Shown: positions 1 through 7,684 of the stretch, in pieces
Numbering within the stretch: position 1 is the first letter of the stretch
How the letters are laid out: the number at the start of each line of letters is the position of its first letter
Source of the DNA: Schlesneria paludicola DSM 18645
GTDB taxonomy: Bacteria > Planctomycetota > Planctomycetia > Planctomycetales > Planctomycetaceae
Length of the DNA stretch: 64,000 nucleotides
Direction of reading: 5' to 3'
Assembly (NCBI RefSeq): GCF_000255655.1
Contig: NZ_JH636435.1
Span: forward strand, 124,001-188,000
Position numbers and translations under genes: made by a program
The notes under the pieces: generated by a model
Seen by the model: only the letters and a program-made list of their open reading frames with translations
The model's database searches: none
Told to the model about the DNA's origin: nothing

Positions 1-2
1 CC

Positions 3-968
3 GGTCAGCCCATGACGGCCGACACCCTCAATATCTGGCTGTCTGCTGGCAAGCCGCTAACGGCAGTTGCCATTCTTCAGCAGTGGGAACTGGGGCGATT
101 GGAGTTGGATGATCGGGTTGGACGCTTCATTCCCGAGTTCGCTGTCGGTGGTAAAGAGAGCGTCACGATTCGACATCTGTTGACGCATACAGGGGGCTTT
201 CGACCTGCTGAAACAGGATGGCCCGAGGTGTCCTGGGATGACACGATTCAGCGAATCTGCTCGGCGTCGTTGGAATCCGAATGGGTTGTCGGTCGTACGG
301 CGGGGTATCACACGACGACCAGTTGGTTCATTCTCGGTGAGATTCTTGTGCGGTTAACGGGCCGTCCCTACGCAGAGGTCATTCGGGAAGGACTGTTCGA
401 GCCTGTGGGAATGCTGGAGACCTGGGCGGCGTTGACGCCCGAGCAGCATGCTCGTTACGGCGATCGAATCGGTCGCATTGCGGCGCGCGAACGTGGCGAA
501 CTACAACCGCTGGACTGGCATACCACCGAACGTTGTGCCAAGCCGTCGCCCGGTTCGAACACGCGCGGGCCTATTCGTGAGCTCGGACGGTTCTATGAAA
601 TGCTGCTCAATCTGGGGCAGGCGAATGGTCGTCGAATTCTCTCGTCTCAAGCGGTCGCCGCATTAACGGCTCGCCATCGAGTTGGCCAGATGGATCTGAC
701 GCTGGCGCACACCGTCGATTTTGGATTGGGTGTGATTGTCGATTCCAATCTGTATGGAGCCGAGACAGTTCCCTATGGATACGGCCGGTACTGTTCACCT
801 CGTACATTCGGTCATGGGGGCGCGCAGTCATCGCAAGGGTGGTGCGACCCGGAGCAAGGTCTGGTTGTTGCCTACTACTTCAACGGCCGACCCGGAGAAG
901 GGCAACACAATCGCCGCGCACGCCAATTGAATGAAGCCATCTATGCCGACCTGAACCTGGTGGACTGA
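3..968 (+). CDS. Serine beta-lactamase-like hydrolase (class C/esterase type), 5' partial
   Basis: This is a penicillin-binding/beta-lactamase-fold serine hydrolase cut by the window start. The frame stays open to the first base and the SxxK motif (SAGK) lies only about 12 residues after the first ATG at 12. Family members have some 50-80 residues before it, so the true start is upstream. The usual YxN motif reads Y-H-T in the stretch GYHTTTSW, and the C-terminal KTG-equivalent is HGG (FGHGG), as in the esterase/DUF-like branch rather than true beta-lactamases. No membrane segment is visible in the part present. Substrate unknown; a role as secreted esterase, peptidase or transesterase is equally possible. 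Fold assignment is secure, function is not. Confidence 0.85.
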   Translation, partial: GQPMTADTLNIWLSAGKPLTAVAILQQWELGRLELDDRVGRFIPEFAVGGKESVTIRHLLTHTGGFRPAETGWPEVSWDDTIQRICSASLESEWVVGRTAGYHTTTSWFILGEILVRLTGRPYAEVIREGLFEPVGMLETWAALTPEQHARYGDRIGRIAARERGELQPLDWHTTERCAKPSPGSNTRGPIRELGRFYEMLLNLGQANGRRILSSQAVAALTARHRVGQMDLTLAHTVDFGLGVIVDSNLYGAETVPYGYGRYCSPRTFGHGGAQSSQGWCDPEQGLVVAYYFNGRPGEGQHNRRARQLNEAIYADLNLVD

Positions 969-1024
969 ATCCCAGTCGACTCGTTGACGGTCGATCGCGA
1001 TCGGACGCGGGCAGGAATCAGGCG

Positions 1025-1606
1025 GTGTTCGTTGGTGTTGCGATTTTGATCCATCTGATCTCGCGATACGTTGTACTCGATGAATGGATTCGATCGAATG
1101 TCGATCGTCTGTGGACCGAACCTTTCGCTCTGGAACTGTCTGCCGTGTTTATTATCGCTGGACAGCAGCTTTGCGGTCGTGTTGACGATGTACCGGGAAC
1201 GTGTTACGTCGTGACGCGCTTTATGCACCTGTACTATATCCCTCTAATTCCCCTCTCAAGCTGGCTGGTTCCTTACGGAACGGAAAGCAAGGCGGAAGCC
1301 GAGTGGTTACGCATCAGGCTCAGCGCGAAATCCATTCTCGTCGGGTGGCTACAAGGATTCCTCGTCCTATTTGGACTGCTGAATCTTGGTTGGGGGGCGG
1401 TCCGAATGTATGCCCCGCGTGGTGCTGTTGCGAATGCAACGAACGGCGTGATGAACCTCATGCTGGGAGTTTCATGCCTGGTCGCGTTCCTGCTGTTCAC
1501 AATTCGCCCACTTCGAGCGGGCCAAGTACGGGCAAATGAACTCCGCGCGCGACTGGGGCTTGAGGTCGAAGCGGTGGAAGAGCATTTTGACTTTCCCACG
1601 GATTGA
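1025..1606 (+). CDS. Small multi-pass membrane protein, unknown function
   Basis: A 193-residue protein from a GTG start, with an AGGA element about 8 bases upstream. It has a hydrophobic N-terminus, a conserved-looking block CGRVDDVPGTC followed by a hydrophobic YYIPLIPL stretch, two clear membrane helices around residues 103-125 and 143-162, and a charged C-terminus. Proteins with a GxVDxVPGxxYVATxFxxxxxIPLIPL signature are common, uncharacterised planctomycete membrane proteins; I recognise the pattern but no function. An alternative GTG at 1145 would start just before that block (153 residues) and resembles related proteins more closely. The start is therefore uncertain. Confidence 0.65.
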   Translation: MFVGVAILIHLISRYVVLDEWIRSNVDRLWTEPFALELSAVFIIAGQQLCGRVDDVPGTCYVVTRFMHLYYIPLIPLSSWLVPYGTESKAEAEWLRIRLSAKSILVGWLQGFLVLFGLLNLGWGAVRMYAPRGAVANATNGVMNLMLGVSCLVAFLLFTIRPLRAGQVRANELRARLGLEVEAVEEHFDFPTD

Positions 1607-1787
1607 TCAGGGAAACGGATTTCATGGTGTCCCAGGGAACGCTGTGGAGATTTGTCATTGGAGGCATTGCGAGAGGAACGAGCTTCGAAGAACCTTACGG
1701 CAATCTCCTGACGGTCGCACGGGCGTCTGTTTGCCAGCACCGCTTGAGAGATCCACCTATTGAATCGAAAAGTCAGAGTTCCCATCA

Positions 1788-2351
1788 ATGAAGTATGAAG
1801 TCGAGTTGAAGTTTCGATTGGAACGTGCTCAGGACGTGGAGGCGGCGGTACTGGCACTGGGAGCATGCGAACACGCGCCGGTCTCGCACTGCGATCGGTA
1901 TTTCAATCACCCGTCGCGGGATTTTCGCACCACGGACGAAGCCTTCCGAATACGTTCGGTCGACGGATCGAACGCGGTGACCTACAAGGGGCCCAAGATC
2001 GGTACGGTGGCCAAGACACGCCATGAAATCGAAGTCGGCTTTGATCACGGTCCAGATTCGTTGCAAAAGTTGGATGAAATTGTCCGGATGTTGGGGTTCC
2101 GTTTTGTCCGCGAGGTTCGGAAATCGCGACGAACGTTCACTCTGGACGTGTCTGGACGCGATTTCGAACTGGCGCTCGATGATGTTCCGGGGTTGGGGCC
2201 CTTTCTGGAAATCGAATTGATTGCGGAGGCAGACGGTCGAGATGCAGCCGAAAAAGCGGTTTGGGAATTGGCTGGAAAGCTAGGGCTTTCCGTGCCCGAA
2301 ACGCGATCGTATCTGGATTTGCTCATCGAGTCGGATGGGCTTGTCTCCTAG
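1788..2351 (+). CDS. CYTH-domain protein, class IV adenylate cyclase (CyaB) / thiamine-triphosphatase type
   Basis: The 187-residue protein begins with the diagnostic ExExK motif (E4-V-E6-L-K8) of the CYTH triphosphate tunnel fold. It continues with the alternating basic and acidic strands that line the tunnel: RIRSVDG, VTYKGPK, RHEIEVGF, RRTF and FLEIELI. Length equals that of class IV adenylate cyclases such as CyaB. Family members bind triphosphorylated substrates with divalent metal and either cyclise ATP or hydrolyse inorganic or organic triphosphates; the sequence alone does not separate these. It is followed after 80 bases by the YggS-type gene on the same strand. No strong ribosome binding site is seen. 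Confidence 0.85.
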   Translation: MKYEVELKFRLERAQDVEAAVLALGACEHAPVSHCDRYFNHPSRDFRTTDEAFRIRSVDGSNAVTYKGPKIGTVAKTRHEIEVGFDHGPDSLQKLDEIVRMLGFRFVREVRKSRRTFTLDVSGRDFELALDDVPGLGPFLEIELIAEADGRDAAEKAVWELAGKLGLSVPETRSYLDLLIESDGLVS

Positions 2352-2431
2352 AGGAAATGCTTACGACGTTGTTCGTTGGGATCTGCGGATTGCGACGATG
2401 TTTGCACGTTGTTGGGGAGTCGTGGTCGAAC

Positions 2432-3136
2432 ATGTCGGACGCGTTGCGAAGTCGATTGGTTGAGAACCTGCGCCTCGTGCACGAGCGGATGGAGGCGGCT
2501 TGTCATCGGGGCAACCGCTCCATCGCCGATGTGACACTAGTGGCGGTTTCAAAGTATGCGGAAATGGAGTGGGTGCAGGAACTGGTGCAGCTTGGTGTGA
2601 CGGATCTTGGGGAAGCGAGGCCACAGCAATTGATGGCTCGCGCGGCGCAATTGCCGTCGCACGTTCGCTGGCATTTAATTGGCCATTTGCAGCGAAACAA
2701 AGCGGAGGGGGTTCTTGCCTCAAACGGACTGATTCACTCGGTCGATTCTGTGCGGTTGTTTGATCACATTGCGAAGTTGGGGGCTGCATTGCCACGTCCT
2801 CCTCGACTGCTGCTCGAAGTGAACATCTCGGGCGAAGCGAGCAAAGACGGCTTCATCGCCGACGATCTGCTTGCAGCATGGTCGCATCTCTCATCGAGCC
2901 CATCCGTCGAAATCGCGGGCTTGATGACCATGGCGCCGTTAAATGACGACTCGGAATCGGCCAGACCCGTTTTTCGCGCCCTTCGCGAATTACGCGACCG
3001 TCTTCGTTTCGAGTGTGACGGACGACTGGCACTGAACGAACTGTCGATGGGCATGAGCGGTGATTTCGAAGTGGGGATTGAAGAAGGTGCAACGCTGATC
3101 CGCGTCGGCAGCAGCCTGTTCGAAGGGCTTTCTTGA
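2432..3136 (+). CDS. yggS: YggS/PROSC-family pyridoxal phosphate homeostasis protein
   Basis: A single-domain PLP-binding protein of 234 residues, the usual family size. The PLP-lysine motif is LVAVSKYA near residue 39. Typical motifs follow: WHLIGHLQRNK, HSVDS, LLEVNISGE, GLMTMAP and the C-terminal LSMGMSGDFEVGIEEG / TLIRVGSSLFEG. The family buffers free PLP and influences amino-acid and vitamin B6 homeostasis without catalysis of its own. The open frame runs upstream to 2261 inside the CYTH gene, but homology starts at the ATG at 2432, which gives the normal N-terminus. It is commonly next to cell-division or proC genes; here its neighbours are a CYTH protein and a rhodanese. Confidence 0.93.
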   Translation: MSDALRSRLVENLRLVHERMEAACHRGNRSIADVTLVAVSKYAEMEWVQELVQLGVTDLGEARPQQLMARAAQLPSHVRWHLIGHLQRNKAEGVLASNGLIHSVDSVRLFDHIAKLGAALPRPPRLLLEVNISGEASKDGFIADDLLAAWSHLSSSPSVEIAGLMTMAPLNDDSESARPVFRALRELRDRLRFECDGRLALNELSMGMSGDFEVGIEEGATLIRVGSSLFEGLS

Positions 3137-3257
3137 AATCGAGGGCACGAGAAGCCTGCCATATCACATGGCGAATCTGTGGCATCATTCGACGGACGGG
3201 CTATAGTAGTGCCACTCTGACTGGTCCGTGTTTATTGCACAGAAGACTCACCCACCG

Positions 3258-4172
3258 ATGAAGTATCTTGCTTTCGCTATTGTCCTTTCTCTGATCGGAA
3301 GGACGACATTTGCCGAGATCGGCGTCATCTCGACGGCCGAGGCGAATCGGCTGATCGAAACCTCTGCGGCGGATCACAAGCCGATCGTCATTGATACTCG
3401 TGGCGGCTACAAGGACTACTTCCGGGGCCATATCCCGACAGCTCATCACCTGAACTTCGACACGCTGCGGGGAACCGATCGGGGTATCCCTGTGCAGTAT
3501 CTTCCCGATGAATTGACAAAAGCGCTGCTCGTTCGTGCCGGTGTTGATCGCAATCGCACGCATTTGATCTATGCCACAGGGGACACGCTGCCGAACGATG
3601 AAATTTTGAGTGCCAGCATGGTCGCATATGTGCTCGAGAAGTTTGGAGTCGACGATATTCGCATCATTGACGGCGGACTTCGTGGCTGGCACCAGGCCAA
3701 GTTGCCCGTCACGCAGGAATACTTCGGAAATCCTTCCGGTACGCTGCCCGTGAAGGGGAATCACGAGATCGCGATCGGCATTGATGAACTACTGGCCTCA
3801 AAGGTAAGGCCGGGGGTGGTGCTGGTCGATGCCCGGCCTTACAACGAGTATGTCGGCAACGATGATGTCTGGTTGCGGAAAGGTCATATTCCTGGCGCGA
3901 TCAGCTTTCATTGGGCGCGTTTGATGGATTCCGAAAACACTCACCAGTTTCGGCCTCTGACGCAGACGAAGTCCGAATTGGAATCGGCGGGGGTGACGCC
4001 TGACAGGCAGATCGTTGTGTATTGCGGGACATCGCGCGAGGGAAGTTTGCTTCGGTTCTATCTTAAGCATGTGGCGAGGTATCCCCATGTCCGCCTGTAT
4101 GAAGGCTCGTGGAAGGAATACGCGTCATTGAAGCAGCATCCGGCTGAGACGAAAGAAAACAAAGCTCCCTGA
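3258..4172 (+). CDS. Exported tandem rhodanese (sulfurtransferase-like)
   Basis: From the ATG at 3258 the protein has 304 residues and begins with a signal peptide (MKYLAFAIVLSLIGRTTFAE), so it should act outside the cytoplasm. An upstream GTG at 3228 would precede that signal and is less likely. Two rhodanese domains follow. The N-terminal one (about residues 25-150) has the VIDTRGGYKDYFRGHIP strand but no catalytic cysteine. The C-terminal one carries DARPYNEY, GHIPGAI and the active-site loop CGTSREGS with the cysteine expected of thiosulfate or mercaptopyruvate sulfurtransferases. The next gene, a PiT-type permease, starts 2 bases after its stop, so both are almost certainly cotranscribed. 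Confidence 0.88.
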   Translation: MKYLAFAIVLSLIGRTTFAEIGVISTAEANRLIETSAADHKPIVIDTRGGYKDYFRGHIPTAHHLNFDTLRGTDRGIPVQYLPDELTKALLVRAGVDRNRTHLIYATGDTLPNDEILSASMVAYVLEKFGVDDIRIIDGGLRGWHQAKLPVTQEYFGNPSGTLPVKGNHEIAIGIDELLASKVRPGVVLVDARPYNEYVGNDDVWLRKGHIPGAISFHWARLMDSENTHQFRPLTQTKSELESAGVTPDRQIVVYCGTSREGSLLRFYLKHVARYPHVRLYEGSWKEYASLKQHPAETKENKAP

Positions 4173-4174
4173 GT

Positions 4175-5140
4175 TTGATCCACGTGCTGACAACTCTGCT
4201 GTTCCTCGCCGTCTGTTTCGTTGCATTTACCAATGGAGCGAATGCCAACTTCAAAGGTGTGGCATCGCTGTATGGAAGCGGCACCACCAGTCTTCGCGGT
4301 GCCCTGTTGTGGGGGACGGCGACGACGTTCGCCGGCTCGATTGCGGCGGCGTTTCTGGCCGAGGGAATGCTGAAGAAATTCAGTGGACGTGGGATCGTTT
4401 CGGACGTGCTCGTCCAGTCGCCCGAGTTTGTTTGTGCGGTGGCCATAGGGGCTGCGCTTACGAGCTTTCTGGCAACTCGGTTCGGCTTTCCTGTGTCCAC
4501 GACGCACGCCCTTGTCGGGGCACTGGTCGGTGCCGGGCTGGCGGGAAGCGGCAGTCAGGTTCATCTGGAGGCACTCGGAAAGAATTTCCTTTATCCGCTG
4601 TTCTTCAGTCCCATTGTGGCGGCGCTTTTGGGGTCGGTGACGTATCTGTTCCTGCGAGCAGTGAGGCTCGCTCCCGACCACCGCACACCGTTGCTGGACG
4701 CGCTACACTATCTGAGCGCTGGAGCGGCCAGCTTTGCTCGTGGTCTGAATGACACACCCAAGATGGTCGCGCTGTTGCTGGTGGCCCCCGGATTTGATCT
4801 GCGTTGGGGCTTTCTTGCGGTCGCAGCGACGATTGCGCTGGGGGGACTGCTTGATGCTGATCGCGTAGCGGAAACGCTTGGGAAGAAAGTCACATCAATG
4901 AATCCCGGTCAGGGGTTTGCAGCCAGCCTGGTCACGGCGGGGCTGGTGACGACCGCCAGTTTCCATAGTCTGCCCGTCAGTACCACGCACGTTAGTGTCG
5001 GGTCGCTGCTGGGCATGGGCGCGACCACGAGACAGGCGAAGTGGCGGAAAATCGGAGAAATCCTGCTCGCCTGGGTCAGCACGGTTCCCTGCGGAGCCAT
5101 CCTGGCCGCGGTTGCTTATGCCTTGATTTCGTGGCTCTAG
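4175..5140 (+). CDS. PiT-family (PHO-4) anion permease
   Basis: A 321-residue integral membrane protein with two inverted repeats, each opened by a PiT signature. The first is TNGANANFKGVASL near residues 19-32 and the second is RGLNDTPK near residue 191. About ten hydrophobic helices lie between and after them, and the two SxTH-like motifs (VSTTHALVG and VSTTHVSVG) match the family. It starts with TTG two bases after the rhodanese stop. PiT proteins are mostly phosphate:cation symporters, but the family also contains sulfate permeases such as Bacillus CysP. The linked rhodanese makes a sulfur oxyanion a reasonable alternative substrate (inference). Confidence 0.88.
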   Translation: MIHVLTTLLFLAVCFVAFTNGANANFKGVASLYGSGTTSLRGALLWGTATTFAGSIAAAFLAEGMLKKFSGRGIVSDVLVQSPEFVCAVAIGAALTSFLATRFGFPVSTTHALVGALVGAGLAGSGSQVHLEALGKNFLYPLFFSPIVAALLGSVTYLFLRAVRLAPDHRTPLLDALHYLSAGAASFARGLNDTPKMVALLLVAPGFDLRWGFLAVAATIALGGLLDADRVAETLGKKVTSMNPGQGFAASLVTAGLVTTASFHSLPVSTTHVSVGSLLGMGATTRQAKWRKIGEILLAWVSTVPCGAILAAVAYALISWL

Positions 5141-5185
5141 AACGATCGCGGCGGTGTTGTCTGCGCCGTGACTCGTGCCTGCGGG

Positions 5186-5240
5186 GCTTTTCACCGGTGA
5201 AGAAGGGAACGCGACGGCGCCAGGGCGCAAAGACGCAAGG
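5186..5240 (+). repeat. 55-bp direct repeat, copy 1
   Basis: This block has 52 of 55 positions identical to 5356-5410. It contains the core GGCGCCAGGGCGCAAAGACG, a type of GC-rich intergenic repeat often seen in planctomycetes and related bacteria. An inverted partial copy lies between the two at 5306-5336. Confidence 0.85.
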
Positions 5241-5305
5241 AGGAAAAGCGTGTGGGGTCAGTGTTGGGCTCGGAGCGTTTGCAACTGAACTCGGCCGGTC
5301 TTCAC

Positions 5306-5336
5306 TTTGCGTCCTTGCGCCTTGGCGCCATCGCGT
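5306..5336 (-). repeat. Inverted partial copy of the 55-bp repeat
   Basis: Reading the minus strand gives CGCGATGGCGCCAAGGCGCA followed by AGGACGCAAAG, matching the core of the flanking direct repeats with a few changes. With either direct copy it could form a long imperfect stem. Confidence 0.7.
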
Positions 5337-5355
5337 TAATTCTCATTCCGAAGCT

Positions 5356-5410
5356 GCTTTTCACCGGGGAAGAAGGGAACGCAAAGGCGCCAGGGCGCAA
5401 AGACGCAAGG
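5356..5410 (+). repeat. 55-bp direct repeat, copy 2
   Basis: Second copy of the block at 5186-5240, differing at three positions. Both copies sit between the permease stop and the promoter of the catabolic island, and no coding sequence is visible around them. Confidence 0.85.
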
Positions 5411-5480
5411 TGATGCGTCGGCGTGTATCAAGATTCCCAACGACCTGTGAGCCTAAATTTTCCGTGATTCGTCCGTTGAA

Positions 5481-5508
5481 TTGACATCGCATCAATGTTT
5501 GCTAGAGT
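5481..5508 (+). promoter_or_regulatory. Probable sigma-70 promoter of the catabolic island
   Basis: A consensus -35 TTGACA (5481-5486) is followed after 16 bases by TAGAGT (5503-5508) as -10. The expected transcript start near 5515 lies after the ATG at 5495, which argues that the first gene starts at the GTG at 5552 instead. The 10-bp perfect palindrome TGTTCGAACA (5510-5519) follows directly and would be a natural repressor site. Confidence 0.5.
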
Positions 5509-5551
5509 GTGTTCGAACATAGTTCGGTCAATATTCAATCGTGGTGCGAAT

Positions 5552-6751
5552 GTGCGGATCTCACGTATCGAAGCCCTGAAAATCAGGCAGCCGGACTTTG
5601 AAAAGTTCGAGTGGTGGTGCACGTGCCCGCTGGATCTGCTCTACGATGAAGGAAAAAATGGCCGCGAACGCGGGGCGGGCGTGTTCAATGTCCCGATTGA
5701 TCTTCGTCGCGATCCGGTCTTTCATGTCCTGGTGCGAGTCACCACCGATGATGGTCTGACCGGATTGGGCGCGATTGGACTTGGTTCGCAAGCAATGGCC
5801 GACGCGGTTGAGCAACTTCTGGCGCCGTTGATCCTGGGGCGAAACCCGTTCGATGTCGAATTGAATTGGGAATTGATGTACCGCTCGACCATCAACATTG
5901 GTCGGAAGGGGCTGATTCTCGAAGCGATCAGTGGAATCGATATCGCGATCTGGGACATTCTCGGTAAAGCCACCGGTCAGCCGGTTTACAATTTGTTGGG
6001 GGGCCGTACTCGCGACCGCATCCGCGCCTATGCCAGCGCACTTTATGCTGACCGCGATCTTGATCGTCTGGCGGCTGCGGCAAGAAAGTATGTCGATGCC
6101 GGATTCACTGCGGTCAAAATGCGGTTCGGTTACGGTCCGCAGGACGGTCGCGCGGGAATGCGAAAGAATGCCGAACTGGTTCGCACGGTTCGCAACGCCA
6201 TCGGCGACGACGTCGATCTGATGGCCGACGCCTATATGGGATGGACCACGCAGTACGCGATCGAAATGATCCGGATGCTGGAAGACGATCATCTCATGTG
6301 GATCGAAGAGCCGGTCTCGCCGGACGATCTGGACGGCTATGCCCGAATTCGTTCGTCGACAAATACGGCCGTTGCCGGCGGCGAACACGAATTTACGCGG
6401 TACGGATTCAAAGAACTAATCACACGCGGGTGTGTCGACTACGTGCAACTGGACGTGAATCGAGTGGGAGGTGTCACCGAGGCCCGCAAAGTCTGGGCGT
6501 TTGCTGCGGCGCACTCATTGCCGGTCGTGCCTCATTCGCAGAACTATCACAACCAGCACCTGATCATGTCTCATGTGAACTCACCGTTGTCGGAGTATCT
6601 GCCCCCCGATTTCCGCGACGGCGACACGTTCCTGTCCGAGCTGTTTATTGGAGATGCCGTGGCTCGTGAAGGACACATTGTGCTGTCTGACAAGCCCGGT
6701 ATGGGCGTCGAGCTGAACGAACCCGTGGTTGCCGAATTCCTGTTGAAGTGA
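5552..6751 (+). CDS. Enolase-superfamily sugar-acid dehydratase, L-rhamnonate dehydratase-like
   Basis: Mandelate racemase/muconate lactonizing enzyme fold, 399 residues from the GTG at 5552. The KMRFGYGPQDG segment after the barrel's second strand, the DAYMGW metal ligand, IEEPVSPDD, GGEHEFTRYGF, VDYVQLDVNRVGG and the catalytic-His strand VVPHSQNYHN all follow the pattern of L-rhamnonate dehydratases, which remove water from an aldonate to give a 2-keto-3-deoxy acid. The next gene, 6 bases on, is a DapA-type aldolase that could cleave such a product. The exact sugar acid (rhamnonate, fuconate, lyxonate) cannot be fixed from sequence. An upstream ATG at 5495 would lie within the promoter and adds non-homologous residues. 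Confidence 0.87.
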   Translation: MRISRIEALKIRQPDFEKFEWWCTCPLDLLYDEGKNGRERGAGVFNVPIDLRRDPVFHVLVRVTTDDGLTGLGAIGLGSQAMADAVEQLLAPLILGRNPFDVELNWELMYRSTINIGRKGLILEAISGIDIAIWDILGKATGQPVYNLLGGRTRDRIRAYASALYADRDLDRLAAAARKYVDAGFTAVKMRFGYGPQDGRAGMRKNAELVRTVRNAIGDDVDLMADAYMGWTTQYAIEMIRMLEDDHLMWIEEPVSPDDLDGYARIRSSTNTAVAGGEHEFTRYGFKELITRGCVDYVQLDVNRVGGVTEARKVWAFAAAHSLPVVPHSQNYHNQHLIMSHVNSPLSEYLPPDFRDGDTFLSELFIGDAVAREGHIVLSDKPGMGVELNEPVVAEFLLK

Positions 6752-6757
6752 ACCATC

Positions 6758-7684
6758 ATGCAGAACGTTAATTTCGGCGGCATTTACCCGATGCTCGTCC
6801 CCTTCTATCAGTCCGACGATCGAGTCGACCCCCAGTTGATGCGGCGGCAGGTCGAGCTAGCGGTTGCCAGTGGCTGTCATGGCCTGGGTGTCATGGGGTT
6901 GGGAACGGAAGTCAACAAGCTCTCGACGGCCGAGCGGCGTGAAACGTTGGCCGTTGTCGCGGAAACGCTCAGCGGCCGCCTGCCACTCTCCGTGACAATC
7001 GGTGAGAATACGGCTCGAGGGCAGATTGAGTTTGGTCGTTACGCGGCGGAACTCGGTGCATCCTGGCTGATCCTGCAGCCACCATCTGTGAGTGACGTCG
7101 CCGAGATTGAGTTGTTGCGTTTCTTCGGTGCCGTGGCCGATGCCGTTCCGTTGCCGATCGCCGTTCAGAATGCCGCGATCTATCTTGGGATTCAGCTCTC
7201 CACTGACGGATTGGCGGCTTTGAATCGCCAGCATCCGAATATTTGTCTGCTGAAGACGGAAGATCCTCCTGAAGTCACCGCACGCGTGATGGACGCGACG
7301 GGCGGAGCATTTCGCCTGTTTGTCGGTCGAGGAGGACTGGACATGGTGGATCAACTGCGGGCCGGTGCCGTGGGGATCATTCCCGGGATGGAAACGGTCG
7401 ATCGCACGCCAAAGATTTTTGACCACTATCAGGCGGGGCGTGAGAAGGAAGCGGTCTCGTTGTATGGCGAGATCCTGCCGACACTGGTTTTCCTGGAGAA
7501 GTCGATCAATCACTTCGTGACCTGCTCGCGTGAGATCTTGGCTCAGCGGCTGAAGCTGTCTGGACCTGTGCAACATCGACTGGCACGCGAGCTCACTCCC
7601 TTCTCGCGAGAGACCATTGTCCGATGCGCACACGCATTAGGATTCATGCCGGAAGTCAATTCCAGCATGAGGGGCCAGTTATGA
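6758..7684 (+). CDS. DapA-family aldolase/dehydratase (N-acetylneuraminate lyase superfamily)
   Basis: A 308-residue class I aldolase-fold protein. It shows the family's GLGTEVNKLSTAER loop (equivalent to GTTGE), ENTARGQIEFGRYA, a long helix-strand pattern, and the Schiff-base lysine in ICLLKTEDPP. Members condense or cleave pyruvate and aldehydes, or dehydrate keto-deoxy acids. Downstream of an aldonate dehydratase the likely task is cleavage or further processing of a 2-keto-3-deoxy sugar acid (inference). The stop overlaps the start of the next gene (ATGA at 7681-7684), indicating translational coupling. Confidence 0.88.
   Translation: MQNVNFGGIYPMLVPFYQSDDRVDPQLMRRQVELAVASGCHGLGVMGLGTEVNKLSTAERRETLAVVAETLSGRLPLSVTIGENTARGQIEFGRYAAELGASWLILQPPSVSDVAEIELLRFFGAVADAVPLPIAVQNAAIYLGIQLSTDGLAALNRQHPNICLLKTEDPPEVTARVMDATGGAFRLFVGRGGLDMVDQLRAGAVGIIPGMETVDRTPKIFDHYQAGREKEAVSLYGEILPTLVFLEKSINHFVTCSREILAQRLKLSGPVQHRLARELTPFSRETIVRCAHALGFMPEVNSSMRGQL

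Noticed and set aside
1273-1866. 197-codon minus-strand open frame spanning the gap at 1607-1787
   Set aside because: Overlaps two plus-strand genes, is Arg/Ser/Pro-rich like shadow translations, and matches nothing.
5511-5525. GTTC-N7-GTTC, the alpha-proteobacterial LexA box
   Set aside because: Exact spacing occurs by chance at this rate, no SOS gene follows, and planctomycete LexA sites need not match that motif.
5561-6388. 275-codon open frame on the minus strand
   Set aside because: It is wholly antisense to the well-supported enolase-family gene and has no domain; high-GC third positions create such shadows.
6857-7633. 258-codon minus-strand open frame
   Set aside because: Antisense to the DapA-family gene, and its translation lacks any recognisable motif.
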